NCBI GenBank assembly: GCA_947644545.1
Contig: CANRZW010000029.1
Coordinates: 1-44,829 of the forward strand
DNA: 44,829 nt
Reading direction: 5' to 3'
Origin: an uncultured Lachnospiraceae bacterium
GTDB lineage: Bacteria; Bacillota; Clostridia; Lachnospirales; Lachnospiraceae
A program made the position numbers and the translations under genes. The notes below the pieces were generated by a model. It had not been told where the DNA came from, did no database searches, and saw nothing but the letters and a program-made list of their open reading frames with translations. Positions 32,894 through 41,988 of this stretch are shown one piece after another; positions within the stretch are counted from its first letter, which is position 1; every line of letters starts with the position of its first letter.

Positions 32894-34651
32894 ATGCTTT
32901 TTCACAAACGGGAGTATTCGCTTTTTTCTCAGCTGATCAAAATTGTTTTGGTGATATATGGTCTTTTTTTGATCTCCTTTTTAGTCCTTTTTCTGTTCCT
33001 GAACCATAATATGCGCTCCAATCTTTATGACAGCTACTACAGAACGATAGATTATTGCCTGACTGAAACGAAAAATGATCTGGAAATCGCCAACCGCTCC
33101 GTTCTGTCAACCCTTTACAACAACCCTGATCTGTCTCAGTTGTCCACTTCGGATCATATGATGACGATTTCCGGCTGCGAATCCCGTCTTCAAAGAACGC
33201 TGAGTTCTTATTTGCTGTGCTATTCGACAGTGGACGGATTGTTTTTCTACAGCAAGCGCAATGACCGTTTTATTTCCGAGGCCAGAGACCCCAACACCTC
33301 CTTTTCCACCTATTTCAAAACCTTCCTGCGATCGGTGGACTTTGCCGCCTTTTCCAAGGAGCTCACTTCACAGAAGAGTACTTTTGCTTTCTGTGAAATT
33401 GACGGCAGCTATTGCCTTGTGCGTATGTTTGCCTACAACAATACCATCGGCGGCGTATGGGTCAATGTGGATACAATCATGCATGATCTGGAAGAATGCA
33501 CTTCCAAAGATACGCTCTGCGCCTTCCTCAATGCCCCGGAGCCGGTGCTTCCCGTTGTCAATCAGGTCGTAGATGTCAACGAACTGCAGCAGCTTCTTGG
33601 CAAAGACACACAGGTTGTAACCTGCTCCGGCAGTAAATATCTGAAATTTGAGATCCGGCCCTCCTTCTGCCAATCGGATCTGCTGATCCTGATGCCCTAT
33701 TCCCATTTGCAGCAGACGCTGGAGCTTCGATTTAAACTGCAGGGTGTATTCATCGTCATCCTTACCCTTTGCTTTCTCTCCACCTTTATCCTGTTCAGCA
33801 CCAGACTGCGTCTGCCGATCCGTGAGCTGTACAGGATCTCGGAAACGGTGAAGGAGAGTCCTCAGCTCGAGGCGCTTAATCTCCAGGAGGTCAGCCGCTG
33901 TAAGGAAGTACGGGAAATTCATGAGGAAGTCATTCGGCTTCTGGAGCACATCGATTCCCTGGAGAACCAGGTACTGCGGGAACAGCTTCTGAAAAAGGAG
34001 TACGAGCTTCTGAGCCTGCGCAATCAGGTATCGCCCCATTTTCTGATCAATTGCCTGAGTGTTATCTCCTCCATGGCGGGCACCTCTGTGAGCCGCACTG
34101 TTCTGAAATCCATGATATCCACTCTGGCAGAACACCTGCGCTACACCCTTTCCACCAAACCCTTTGTCAGTCTGGCGGAAGAGATGCACTTTGTGCGCAA
34201 TTATTATGATCTGAACAGCTACCGTTACCCTGACAGCCTGCTCTATCAGATCAATATACGAGGACTATGTGATAATGCGGCCGTCTTTCCCAGCCTGGTT
34301 TTGATGTTGAGTGAGAATTCCATTAAGCATAATTTGAGTACCAGCGATAAGCTGAGCCTCACCGTCACCGCCTTTGAGGAGCAGAATGAAAGCGGACAGG
34401 TCTATGTGCACATTAGACATACGGACACCGGAAGCGGCTTTCCGGAACAGATGCTGGCGGATTTGAACAACCCGGCTCCTACCGTGGAGGAAATTGCAGA
34501 CGGCTCCAGAATCGGCCTCTATAATATCAAAAAGAGGATCCTTCTGGCCTACGGCGATTCCCACACCAGCATCCTCTTTTCCAATCTCCCGCATGGAGGC
34601 GGCGCGCAGGTTGACATTATTCTTCCCTATATTTCCTACCAGGACTCTTAA
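32894..34651 (+). CDS. Membrane sensor histidine kinase (YesM type)
   Basis: This 585-residue kinase has a membrane segment at about 14-36, an extracellular sensor region to about 280, a second segment at about 282-304, a HAMP-like linker with coiled coil (LLEHIDSLENQVLREQLLKK), and a His_kinase/HATPase module with H382 in QVSPHFLINCL and the N box LMLSENSIKHN. The ATG at 32894 is chosen over an in-frame ATG 39 codons upstream because GGAGGTATTC lies directly before it. It diverges from the GH5-like gene and is followed by its response regulator. Confidence 0.85.
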   Translation: MLFHKREYSLFSQLIKIVLVIYGLFLISFLVLFLFLNHNMRSNLYDSYYRTIDYCLTETKNDLEIANRSVLSTLYNNPDLSQLSTSDHMMTISGCESRLQRTLSSYLLCYSTVDGLFFYSKRNDRFISEARDPNTSFSTYFKTFLRSVDFAAFSKELTSQKSTFAFCEIDGSYCLVRMFAYNNTIGGVWVNVDTIMHDLEECTSKDTLCAFLNAPEPVLPVVNQVVDVNELQQLLGKDTQVVTCSGSKYLKFEIRPSFCQSDLLILMPYSHLQQTLELRFKLQGVFIVILTLCFLSTFILFSTRLRLPIRELYRISETVKESPQLEALNLQEVSRCKEVREIHEEVIRLLEHIDSLENQVLREQLLKKEYELLSLRNQVSPHFLINCLSVISSMAGTSVSRTVLKSMISTLAEHLRYTLSTKPFVSLAEEMHFVRNYYDLNSYRYPDSLLYQINIRGLCDNAAVFPSLVLMLSENSIKHNLSTSDKLSLTVTAFEEQNESGQVYVHIRHTDTGSGFPEQMLADLNNPAPTVEEIADGSRIGLYNIKKRILLAYGDSHTSILFSNLPHGGGAQVDIILPYISYQDS

Positions 34652-34715
34652 GATCCTGTTCATACCGCTCATTATGTTTTGAAGGCCATACACTTATGAT
34701 ACGAGGAACACAGTT

Positions 34716-35468
34716 ATGAAAATATTGATCATTGACGATGAATTCTATATTGTTGAAGACATCCGGCTCAATACCGACTGGGACAAGCTGGGCATCAGCG
34801 AACAGTATACGGCTCACAGCGTACCGGAGGCAAAACACGTGATGGAACAGCATCCTGACATGAATATCGTTCTGACAGATATCGAGATGCCCAAAGAAAA
34901 CGGGTTTGATTTCATCCGCTGGCTCCATGAGAAGAATCTGAATCCTGTAGTCCTGCTGCTGACCGGCCACGAGCGGTTTGACTATGCCCATTCTGCCATC
35001 GAACTGCACGTCCTGAATTATCTCACCAAGCCGGTGGATATTGACTATCTGGAGAGCACGCTGGCAAAGGCCGTTAAGGAGAGCAAACGGAGAAACGTGT
35101 ATCCGGAACTGTTTCAGATCAATCCGGAGGAAGAACGTCAGGAGTCAACGATTGAAATCATCCAGGACTGCGTGCGCAAAAACCTCTCTTCGCCTGATCT
35201 GAACCGTCAGCTGATCGCCGAATTCGTACACATGAATCCGGATTATATCTCCGCTATTTTCAGCAAAAAGACCGGGGAATCCCTCACCAGCTTTATTCTC
35301 CGGGAACGGCTGAAAGCCGCGAAAGTCATGCTGGCCACTACGGATTATTCTTTACAGGAGATCGGTTACAGAACCGGCTTTTCCACACCCTCTTATTTTC
35401 AGAGACAGTTCAAAAAGAGCGTGGGGATCACCCCAAAGCGCTATCGCATGGAAGAAAAGAAAAAATAA
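34716..35468 (+). CDS. AraC-type response regulator
   Basis: This 250-residue regulator has a receiver domain with DDE (7-9), phosphoacceptor D55 and switch K105, then directly an AraC/XylS double helix-turn-helix (about 145-245). It lacks the long middle domain of the 15347-16903 regulator. It lies 64 bases after the kinase gene and should be its partner, activating the importer and GH5-like genes. GAGGAACAC precedes the ATG. Confidence 0.85.
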   Translation: MKILIIDDEFYIVEDIRLNTDWDKLGISEQYTAHSVPEAKHVMEQHPDMNIVLTDIEMPKENGFDFIRWLHEKNLNPVVLLLTGHERFDYAHSAIELHVLNYLTKPVDIDYLESTLAKAVKESKRRNVYPELFQINPEEERQESTIEIIQDCVRKNLSSPDLNRQLIAEFVHMNPDYISAIFSKKTGESLTSFILRERLKAAKVMLATTDYSLQEIGYRTGFSTPSYFQRQFKKSVGITPKRYRMEEKKK

Positions 35469-35476
35469 CAAAACTA

Positions 35477-35505
35477 TTGACACGCGCATATAATGGTGCT
35501 ATAGT
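35477..35505 (+). promoter_or_regulatory. Promoter of the tryptophan T-box/trpB2 unit
   Basis: TTGACA (35477-35482) and TATAGT (35500-35505) are 17 bases apart, immediately upstream of the T-box leader and only nine bases after the response regulator stop codon. A TATAAT at 35489-35494 is too close to the -35 to serve with it. Confidence 0.7.
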
Positions 35506-35534
35506 GTATAAAATTTCATACGTCAAACCGTTGA

Positions 35535-35816
35535 AGCGGAGATAACGGCAATCATGCCTTTACAGAGAACCTGCGATGCTGAGAAGCAGGTAAGAAACAA
35601 GTTGTCAAATGGACCGCTGAGGGCGCAGTCAAATGTGATCTTTATCACAGAGTATTCTGCGACGCTGCAGGCAAGCGTAATATGCCGGGGATATGTTGGT
35701 ATCCTGCTAAGCGCACGGGTCATACCGTGAATCAAGGTGGCACCGCGGATAGTGTCTACAATTATTGTATCTATTCGTCCTTGACAGAGAGTATATTTCT
35801 GTCAGGGGCGTTTTTT
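35535..35816 (+). promoter_or_regulatory. T-box riboswitch, specifier UGG (tryptophan)
   Basis: The leader pairs AGCGG (35535-35539) with CCGCT (35614-35618) to close stem I. The specifier loop reads AAATGGACC, placing the codon TGG (Trp) at 35610-35612 followed by a purine. The T-box consensus AAGGTGGCACCGCGG is at 35734-35748; its bulge TGGC (35738-35741) would pair with a tRNA ending GCCA, and bacterial tRNA-Trp has discriminator G. A terminator follows. Uncharged tRNA-Trp should favour the antiterminator and allow trpB2 expression when tryptophan is short. This leader fills most of the 406 bases between the response regulator and trpB2. Confidence 0.93.
35776..35816 (+). terminator. Regulated terminator of the T-box leader
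   Basis: CGTCCTTGACAGA (35776-35788) pairs with TCTGTCAGGGGCG (35798-35810) over about 13 base pairs including G-U pairs, followed by six T (35811-35816). Confidence 0.9.
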
Positions 35817-35874
35817 ATTTGGCAGAAATACACTTTTGTTGCAAAATCACAAAATTCACAAGGAGGCATCTGCC

Positions 35875-37248
35875 ATGAACAACGAAAAAATCCCTTACAA
35901 AATCTATCTCACCGAAAACGAAATGCCCAGGGCATGGTATAACCTGCGCGCCGATATGTCAAAGAAACCGGCGCCGCTCTTACATCCCGCCACCCACAAG
36001 CCGATGACGGCATCAGAGCTCTCCGGCGTTTTCTGTGAGGAACTGGTGGCGCAGGAGCTGGATAATGATACGCCGTACTTCGAGATTCCGGAGGAAATCC
36101 GCGATTTCTATAAAATGTACCGTCCGGCTCCGCTTGTTCGCGCCTACTGTCTGGAGAAAAAGCTCGGCACGCCCGCGAAGATCTACTACAAGTTCGAGGG
36201 TAACAACACCAGTGGCAGCCACAAGTTAAACTCCGCCATCGCTCAGGCCTATTACGCGAAGAAACAGGGCCTTAACGGCGTGACCACCGAAACCGGAGCC
36301 GGTCAATGGGGTACGGCGCTTTCCATGGCTTGTTCCTATCTGGGCCTTGACTGCAAGGTCTACATGGTGAAATGCTCCTACGAGCAGAAACCTTTCCGCC
36401 GGGAAGTAATGCGCACCTACGGCGCGTCGGTAACGCCGTCGCCTTCCATGGAAACCGAAGTAGGCCGGAAGATCCTGGCCGAACATCCGGGCACTACGGG
36501 GAGCCTCGGCTGCGCTATTTCCGAGGCGGTGGAGACGGCGGTATCCAGTGACGGTTACCGCTACGTGCTGGGCAGCGTGCTCAACCAGGTGCTTCTTCAC
36601 CAGTCCGTCATCGGTCTGGAAACCAAAACCGCTTTGGATAAATACGGCGTCAAACCTGACATCATCATCGGCTGTGCCGGCGGCGGATCCAATCTGGGCG
36701 GCCTGATCGCACCGTTTATGGGCGAAAAGCTCCGCGGCGAAGCCGACTATCGGATCATCGCCGTTGAACCCGCTTCCTGCCCCAGCTTTACCCGCGGCGT
36801 ATACGCTTACGATTTCTGCGATACCGGTATGGTCTGCCCTCTTGCCAGGATGTACACGCTGGGCAGCGACTTTATCCCCTCCGCCAACCACTCCGGAGGC
36901 CTGCGCTATCACGGCATGAGTTCCACCCTTTCCGAGCTCTATCATCAGGGCCTGATGGAAGCAGTCAGCGTCAAGCAGACGGAAGTATTTGAAGCCGCGG
37001 AGTACTTCGCAAAAGTAGAAGGCATCCTGCCCGCTCCGGAAAGCTCCCACGCGATCCGCGTCGCCATTGACGAAGCCGTCCGGTGTAAAGAAACCGGTGA
37101 AGAGAAGACCATCGTCTTCGGCCTCACCGGTACGGGCTATTTCGATATGATGGCCTATGAGAAATTCCATGACGGGAAGATGGACGACTACGTCCCCACC
37201 GACGAAGAACTGGCGCTCTATCGCAGCAGGCTGCCAAAGGTCGAGTGA
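35875..37248 (+). CDS. TrpB-like pyridoxal-phosphate-dependent enzyme (TrpB2)
   Basis: This 457-residue protein is a TrpB2-type tryptophan synthase beta chain, longer than ordinary TrpB. The PLP lysine is K117 in GSHKLNSA, followed by TETGAGQWGTALS and the phosphate-binding CAGGGSNLGG. It should join indole and L-serine to make L-tryptophan. No trpA or other trp gene is adjacent, so it may salvage free indole or act as a second beta chain. AAGGAGG precedes the ATG at 35875. The tryptophan T-box upstream independently supports the assignment. Confidence 0.9.
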   Translation: MNNEKIPYKIYLTENEMPRAWYNLRADMSKKPAPLLHPATHKPMTASELSGVFCEELVAQELDNDTPYFEIPEEIRDFYKMYRPAPLVRAYCLEKKLGTPAKIYYKFEGNNTSGSHKLNSAIAQAYYAKKQGLNGVTTETGAGQWGTALSMACSYLGLDCKVYMVKCSYEQKPFRREVMRTYGASVTPSPSMETEVGRKILAEHPGTTGSLGCAISEAVETAVSSDGYRYVLGSVLNQVLLHQSVIGLETKTALDKYGVKPDIIIGCAGGGSNLGGLIAPFMGEKLRGEADYRIIAVEPASCPSFTRGVYAYDFCDTGMVCPLARMYTLGSDFIPSANHSGGLRYHGMSSTLSELYHQGLMEAVSVKQTEVFEAAEYFAKVEGILPAPESSHAIRVAIDEAVRCKETGEEKTIVFGLTGTGYFDMMAYEKFHDGKMDDYVPTDEELALYRSRLPKVE

Positions 37249-37256
37249 CAGCACTT

Positions 37257-37305
37257 CGCAGGCAGGCGGCTCTATACAACTGCAGAGCAAACGCAGGCAG
37301 GCGGC
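37257..37305 (+). repeat. 14-bp direct repeat after trpB2
   Basis: CGCAGGCAGGCGGC occurs at 37257-37270 and again at 37292-37305, 35 bp apart. The second copy supplies the left arm of the following hairpin; the first copy could pair with the same right arm. Confidence 0.7.
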
Positions 37306-37331
37306 AAAACATACTGTTTTGACCGCCTGCC
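37296..37331 (+). terminator. Strong hairpin between converging trpB2 and repeat-protein genes
   Basis: GGCAGGCGG (37296-37304) pairs with CCGCCTGCC (37323-37331) and CAAAAC with GTTTTG inside, leaving one bulged A and a five-base loop. The following T tract is broken (CGTACTTTACTTT), so efficiency is uncertain. Confidence 0.6.
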
Positions 37332-37345
37332 CGTACTTTACTTTC

Positions 37346-38578
37346 CTACAGAATATACGTGTCCGCATTCACAACCTTACTGTTCACAGCCTTTTTCAAC
37401 ATTCCCAGAATGCCGTCCGGCTCGCCTTCCTCTCCCGCCTCACCAAGCGGTGTCTCTTCGTCACTGATCTTTGCCACATTGTTACATACCAGATGCAGCG
37501 CGCTCTTCTGTTCCTTACTGCAGAAAACCTGGGCACAGTTTTTCACGGAAAGTCTCTCTATAATCAGTTCCGGATCCACATCCTTCTCCACCTTCAACAG
37601 CGCACAATTGCCAATCTCCACTCCGTCCGGCGAAGCCTCCAGCATCCTCTCGTCCACCACGATCAGAGCCTTGGTCGATATATGCCGTCCTTTCGTAAAT
37701 ACCAGTTTCCTGTAGGAAGCATCCACCCTGGCAAACTCTTCCGACTGCCGTTTCAGAAGAAGCACATCCCCTTTGATCACCAGCTTTTCTATCTTGTCAA
37801 AGCAGCGCTCGCTCCCGTCCGTCAAAGTCAGATCGCCGTCAATATACATTTTTGTTCCGTACTTCTCCACCAATGCCTCGTTCAAAACCGCTTCCTCTCT
37901 GACATAAGCAAACCCTTCCGGCACTACATCCAGTTCCACGCTTTCCTCAACCAGCACTACCGCCTGCGGAACTAGTTCCTCTCTCACCAGGAAGCGCTTC
38001 GTCACAAAGTGTACATTCTTGTCTGTGAGCGCTGTAACGTCCACATCCCTGTCGGTCAGCACCACCTTACGCTCGACGTAATATTTCCCGTCCTGTCTCG
38101 CCCGCAGCGGAAAATACTTATCGATCACAAAGACAGATTTCAATTCGATACAGTCATCCGGAATACATCGCGCCTCTCCGTTGACAAGCATCCTGCCAAG
38201 AAAAGGAGCCATGCTCTCGGGGTATCTGGCGCTGCCATTGACACAAATCTTCAGGACATTTTCCATAGCCTTCTCTGCGCCCGAATGAATAGCCAGCCTT
38301 CCGTTCACACACAGCACGGTCTTTTTCTGAAACGTCGTATCGCTGCCGATCTCGTAATTGCCGTTTGTGCAGATCACCGCTACATCGCCCTCCACATCCA
38401 GCATCTCATCCGCATTGCACATTATGGGGAGTCTATGAAATACACCCCGGCTGTACTCGTCCACCAGGATCAGATCCGCATTGATAATAATCTGTTCGTA
38501 CTCCGACAGATTCTCCTCCTTGATCTTTCTCGCATCACATACATCACAATTTAAGATAAATTTTTTCTTCTCTGACAT
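37346..38578 (-). CDS. Bactofilin-like repeat protein of unknown function
   Basis: This 410-residue protein is not one I can assign. It starts with a Cys pair (C11-x-x-C14 in NCDVCD) and continues with many short strands marked by NG or DG turns: VICTNGNYEIG, LCVNGRLAIH, ICVNGSARYP, MLVNGEARCIPDD, YIDGDLTLTDG, VIKGDVLLL. This spacing suggests a right-handed beta-solenoid like bactofilins or DUF342-type proteins. No signal peptide or membrane segment is seen. The ATG at 38576-38578 is chosen; longer in-frame versions overlap the sigma factor gene. It starts 31 bases after the sigma factor stop and is probably co-transcribed, which suggests a regulated cytoplasmic scaffold or a regulatory partner. 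Confidence 0.65.
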   Translation of the reverse strand: MSEKKKFILNCDVCDARKIKEENLSEYEQIIINADLILVDEYSRGVFHRLPIMCNADEMLDVEGDVAVICTNGNYEIGSDTTFQKKTVLCVNGRLAIHSGAEKAMENVLKICVNGSARYPESMAPFLGRMLVNGEARCIPDDCIELKSVFVIDKYFPLRARQDGKYYVERKVVLTDRDVDVTALTDKNVHFVTKRFLVREELVPQAVVLVEESVELDVVPEGFAYVREEAVLNEALVEKYGTKMYIDGDLTLTDGSERCFDKIEKLVIKGDVLLLKRQSEEFARVDASYRKLVFTKGRHISTKALIVVDERMLEASPDGVEIGNCALLKVEKDVDPELIIERLSVKNCAQVFCSKEQKSALHLVCNNVAKISDEETPLGEAGEEGEPDGILGMLKKAVNSKVVNADTYIL

Positions 38579-38609
38579 GTCAACACCTGTCCCTTTCTCT
38601 TTGCTTTCT

Positions 38610-39125
38610 TTAAGTCCGGTTTTTCCGGTCTCTCTGTTTGCCGTCTCTTCGTTTCCCCTGACCGCCGGTCTCCTCCAGCGACTGCCGCAAGCGCCTTCTG
38701 GCATCCGACAGTCTGGATCTCACCGTGCCGGAAGGCAGGCCGAAGATTTTTCCCAGCTCCGCGGAATTATAGCCTTCCAGATAGCGCAGTGTAAAAAGCA
38801 TCCTTTCCTCCGGTGTCAGGACAGCCAGAAGCTGTGCGTCATCCACCTGCGCATATTCCGCATCCTCGAACCCTTCCTCGGGCATCTGCTCCACCATAGT
38901 CTCAAAGGCTTCCCGGCGCTTCCTGTCTATGTACAGGTTTTTGACCGTGCGATACATCCAGGCCCGGCGTTTGCCGGCGTCAAGCTCCTGAAGCAGCCCG
39001 ATGTTCAACATCGCCCGCAGAAATGCCTCCTGCACCAGATCTTCCGCCTGCGTCCTGCTGCCCGCCATGGCCGTGCACCAGCCTGTGAGTTCCTGATAGA
39101 GGGAATCATACAGTTCAACGATCAT
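38610..39125 (-). CDS. ECF-type RNA polymerase sigma factor
   Basis: This 171-residue protein has a sigma region 2 (ELTGWCTAMAGSRTQAEDLV, then AFLRAM and the WMYRTVKNLYIDRKRR core/-10 contact) and a region 4 helix-turn-helix (LTPEERMLFTLRYLEGYNSA, IFGLPSGTVRSRLSDARRRLR). The tail is short and strongly basic. The ATG at 39123-39125 is chosen because region 2 begins directly after it and a G-rich stretch precedes it; an ATG 26 codons upstream lacks a ribosome binding site. No anti-sigma factor is adjacent; the next gene is the bactofilin-like protein. Confidence 0.8.
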   Translation of the reverse strand: MIVELYDSLYQELTGWCTAMAGSRTQAEDLVQEAFLRAMLNIGLLQELDAGKRRAWMYRTVKNLYIDRKRREAFETMVEQMPEEGFEDAEYAQVDDAQLLAVLTPEERMLFTLRYLEGYNSAELGKIFGLPSGTVRSRLSDARRRLRQSLEETGGQGKRRDGKQRDRKNRT

Positions 39126-39254
39126 ACCTGCACCCCCGTCTCCTTCCCAAGCAAGATCCATTGTCTTTTGCGCTTTCATATAGATAACGTTTGAGAAGAG
39201 CAAAGTGTTGAAACTTTTTAATAAAATATCTGTCGGGCCGTATGGCCCTCCTCC

Positions 39255-40223
39255 TCACTCTCTATAATATCGCTCCACGATCTCCTCGATCGTCGGCTCC
39301 TTAATCCTGATATCCTCCACCAGATAGTTCTTTAATACCGTCTCAATGATCTCCGTCTGCAGGATATCTTCGTTCCTGTAAAAGGCGGTAAAACTCCCTT
39401 CCTCCACCTTCCACTTCTCGACACCCGGCAGTTGTATGTCATCCCGAAAGGGAATCCTGCACAGAAATTCCACCGAATGAAGCCCCTCAAAATTCTTCCG
39501 TACCTCCTTCAGTTCTCCATCCACAATAATCTGTCCATGATTGATCAGAATGATTCTGTCGCACACTTCCTCGATATCACGCAGGTCATGCGTGGTCAGA
39601 AGAACCGTGGTCTTCCTTTCCTCGTTGATCCTGCGAATCATCTCCCGGATCTGCTTCTTGACAACAATATCCAGTCCGATTGTCGGCTCATCCAGAAACA
39701 GAAGCGCCGGACCATGGAGCAGTGCCGCACAGAACTCTGCGCGCATCCGCTGTCCCAGCGATAACTGCCTCACCGGCTGCTGCAGAAATTCTCTCATCTG
39801 CAGACATTCCACATAGGATTCCAGATTACGGCAATACATTTCATCCGGTATCTTGTATATCTTTTTTAACAATGTATACGTATCGATCACCGGCAGATCC
39901 CACCATAACTGCGATTTCTGTCCGAAGACCACCCCGATCCGCTTCGCGTTCTCCTTACGGTATCGATAGGGATTCCTGCCGAATACCTCCACATTCCCTG
40001 CCGTCGGATGCAGGATCCCCGCAAGCATTTTGATCGTGGTGGACTTGCCCGCTCCGTTGGGCCCGATAAATCCTACCGTTTCACCTTCCCCTATCTCAAA
40101 AGAGATCTCTTTCACCGCCCAGATCGTCTTATGACCTCTTATTCCAGGGATATGCCCTCTTCCCTGTTTCTCCGCCACGCTGTAACTCCTGCTCAGATTC
40201 TCTGCCCGTATGATCTTATCCAT
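39255..40223 (-). CDS. ABC-2 type exporter ATPase (canonical site)
   Basis: This 322-residue ATPase has Walker A GPNGAGKS (54-61), signature LSLGQRMRAE, Walker B LLFLDEPTIGLD and H-loop LTTHD, all intact, followed by a C-terminal extension of about 80 residues. The form (about 320 residues with an N-terminal extension before the AVKEISFEI strand) is typical of ATPases paired with ABC-2/viologen-type permeases. AAAGGAAG precedes the ATG. It is the last gene of a four-gene exporter operon. Confidence 0.85.
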   Translation of the reverse strand: MDKIIRAENLSRSYSVAEKQGRGHIPGIRGHKTIWAVKEISFEIGEGETVGFIGPNGAGKSTTIKMLAGILHPTAGNVEVFGRNPYRYRKENAKRIGVVFGQKSQLWWDLPVIDTYTLLKKIYKIPDEMYCRNLESYVECLQMREFLQQPVRQLSLGQRMRAEFCAALLHGPALLFLDEPTIGLDIVVKKQIREMIRRINEERKTTVLLTTHDLRDIEEVCDRIILINHGQIIVDGELKEVRKNFEGLHSVEFLCRIPFRDDIQLPGVEKWKVEEGSFTAFYRNEDILQTEIIETVLKNYLVEDIRIKEPTIEEIVERYYRE

Positions 40224-40296
40224 CCCTACTTCCTTTCCGTTCAGGTTCTGTCTTCACTTTATTTGTTATGTCGACACACTCCGTATCTCGTACTGA

Positions 40297-41100
40297 CTAG
40301 CCGCCGGCCCCCGTATAGCGCTTCAACCCCAGCCGGAACACTCCCATTGCCAGGAGGAACCACAAAACCCCTGCAAGCGGCGCCGCCAGCCCCAGCACGG
40401 TCTCATATACGGCCACATCCTTACCCGTAATGATCAGCGTCGGATAGTAATTGATGAAAGCCCATGGCAGTACGAAGGTCAAAACAATACGGAACGCCCT
40501 CGGGTAAAGTGACAACGGATAGTTTGTCATACCACGCAGGTCATAAAACAATATATCGACCAGCGCGCCGGACTTCATAGTCCAGAAACTGAACGCTCCA
40601 AACAAGATCATGGAACCCGTCTGCATAAAAACGCCGCCAATAACCGCCAGAATAAAATAGATCCACGTCTGCCATCCTATGACCTTAGTCCTGGAGGCAA
40701 ATGCCGCACAGAGAAAAATAACCGTGACAACGATCTGCCCGAGAAACGTATCGCCAAACCTTTGAAAGATCATCTGCCGCATCAACCCCTGCGGGCGCAG
40801 CAACATGATATCCAACTGTCCGCTGATAATCAAATCCTCCAGCGCATACACGCTGTACCAGACCAGCATCCCGGCGATCGCATAGGTAAGCAGGGACAAT
40901 CCGTACAGTATGGAAATATCCGAGAAATCCCATCCTTCGACCGTATCCACCCCGTTCATCAGCACCCAATAACTCATATAAGTTATGAAATAACAATAAA
41001 AATTCGACAACATTCCCAGCACAAAACTTGTCTTATACTCTGCCCGCGCCTTAAAAAAGGTCTTGATATAGACAAAATAAGTTGATAAAAAATCTCTCAC
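40297..41100 (-). CDS. ABC-2 family permease
   Basis: This 267-residue membrane protein has about six helices, an N-terminus YFVYIKTFFKARAEYK, and the conserved NYPLSLYPRAFR and FINYYPTLIITG regions found in ABC-2 family permeases of the ABC2_membrane_6 type. Translation starts at GTG (41098-41100) behind GGAGGAGG. It probably pairs with the other permease in the operon to form one pore. Confidence 0.8.
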   Translation of the reverse strand: MRDFLSTYFVYIKTFFKARAEYKTSFVLGMLSNFYCYFITYMSYWVLMNGVDTVEGWDFSDISILYGLSLLTYAIAGMLVWYSVYALEDLIISGQLDIMLLRPQGLMRQMIFQRFGDTFLGQIVVTVIFLCAAFASRTKVIGWQTWIYFILAVIGGVFMQTGSMILFGAFSFWTMKSGALVDILFYDLRGMTNYPLSLYPRAFRIVLTFVLPWAFINYYPTLIITGKDVAVYETVLGLAAPLAGVLWFLLAMGVFRLGLKRYTGAGG

Positions 41101-41200
41101 TGTCCTCCTCCGTTTCTATCCCTGCCACATGTCAGATATCACCGGTATTCCCTGCCACAACTAAAATGCATCCGGACATCCAGCCATTCCGTATGCTGCG

Positions 41201-41971
41201 CTAACCGCCCTGCACGACACATCGCAGAAGCGCCCTCCGATACACCAGGACCACCACGACAGCCATCACCAGGTCCCACGCGCACAGTATCAGAAAATGC
41301 AGGCCGATATTCTCATACCCGCTTCCTTTTAAGATCAATTCAATGGGAAAGGCATACAGATAACGAAAAGGCAGCAGCCGCACAGGCGTCTGCATCCAGA
41401 CGGGAAACAGTGCGAGTGGAATAAAACTGCCTGAAAAGAACCGTATCGTATCATTCATCAGTCTCACAAACGGCCATATTTCATAGAATCGGAAAGCCAG
41501 AAAGCCGATCACCGTAAGCAGCATCATATAGAACAGAGACGCGAGGAACACAGCGCCGACGCCCAACAGCGCATAGCGCGGATCGATAGCACGTAACGGT
41601 TCCCGAAAGACAAAGCAGAACACAAGGCAGATCGGAATCCCTCTCACGATCAGTTCCGCCGCCGTCTCTCCCGCCGCTTCGATAAAATTCAGTTTCAGGA
41701 AACTGATGGGCCGCAGCAGATCTACCGCAAAAGTTCCCTTATAGACTTTCTCTGCGACGCAGTGAGCATAACGGTCGCAATAAGCAAGAGAGATCAGGTT
41801 CGACAGGATCGCATAAGCCGTCATATACTGCTGCATCCGGCTGTCTCCCCGATACACATACTGCCACCAGAAAATGATCGGAACGACAGAAAATAAACTT
41901 CCCATAATGCAAAACACGTTGTGCCACCGGTAATGCAGCACCTTTTTCATGGAAATACTGAAATAACTCAC
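41201..41971 (-). CDS. ABC-2 family permease
   Basis: This 256-residue protein has about six membrane helices. YRWHNVFCIMGSLFSVVPIIFW begins the membrane part, and FFSGSFIPLALFPVWMQTPVRLLPFRYLYAFP matches the second conserved region of ABC-2 permeases. Start is GTG at 41969-41971, behind GAGGAGA. It lies 17 bases after the upstream ATPase gene and 100 bases before the second permease. Confidence 0.8.
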   Translation of the reverse strand: MSYFSISMKKVLHYRWHNVFCIMGSLFSVVPIIFWWQYVYRGDSRMQQYMTAYAILSNLISLAYCDRYAHCVAEKVYKGTFAVDLLRPISFLKLNFIEAAGETAAELIVRGIPICLVFCFVFREPLRAIDPRYALLGVGAVFLASLFYMMLLTVIGFLAFRFYEIWPFVRLMNDTIRFFSGSFIPLALFPVWMQTPVRLLPFRYLYAFPIELILKGSGYENIGLHFLILCAWDLVMAVVVVLVYRRALLRCVVQGG

Positions 41972-41988
41972 AGTCCTGTCTCCTCTCT

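Noticed and set aside
35489..35494. TATAAT as the -10 box of the T-box promoter
   Set aside because: Only six bases from the TTGACA; TATAGT at 35500-35505 has the correct 17-base spacing.
39235..39248. GGGCC/GGCCC hairpin after the exporter ATPase gene as a terminator
   Set aside because: The stem is only five base pairs and the following sequence is only loosely T-rich; support is too weak to annotate.
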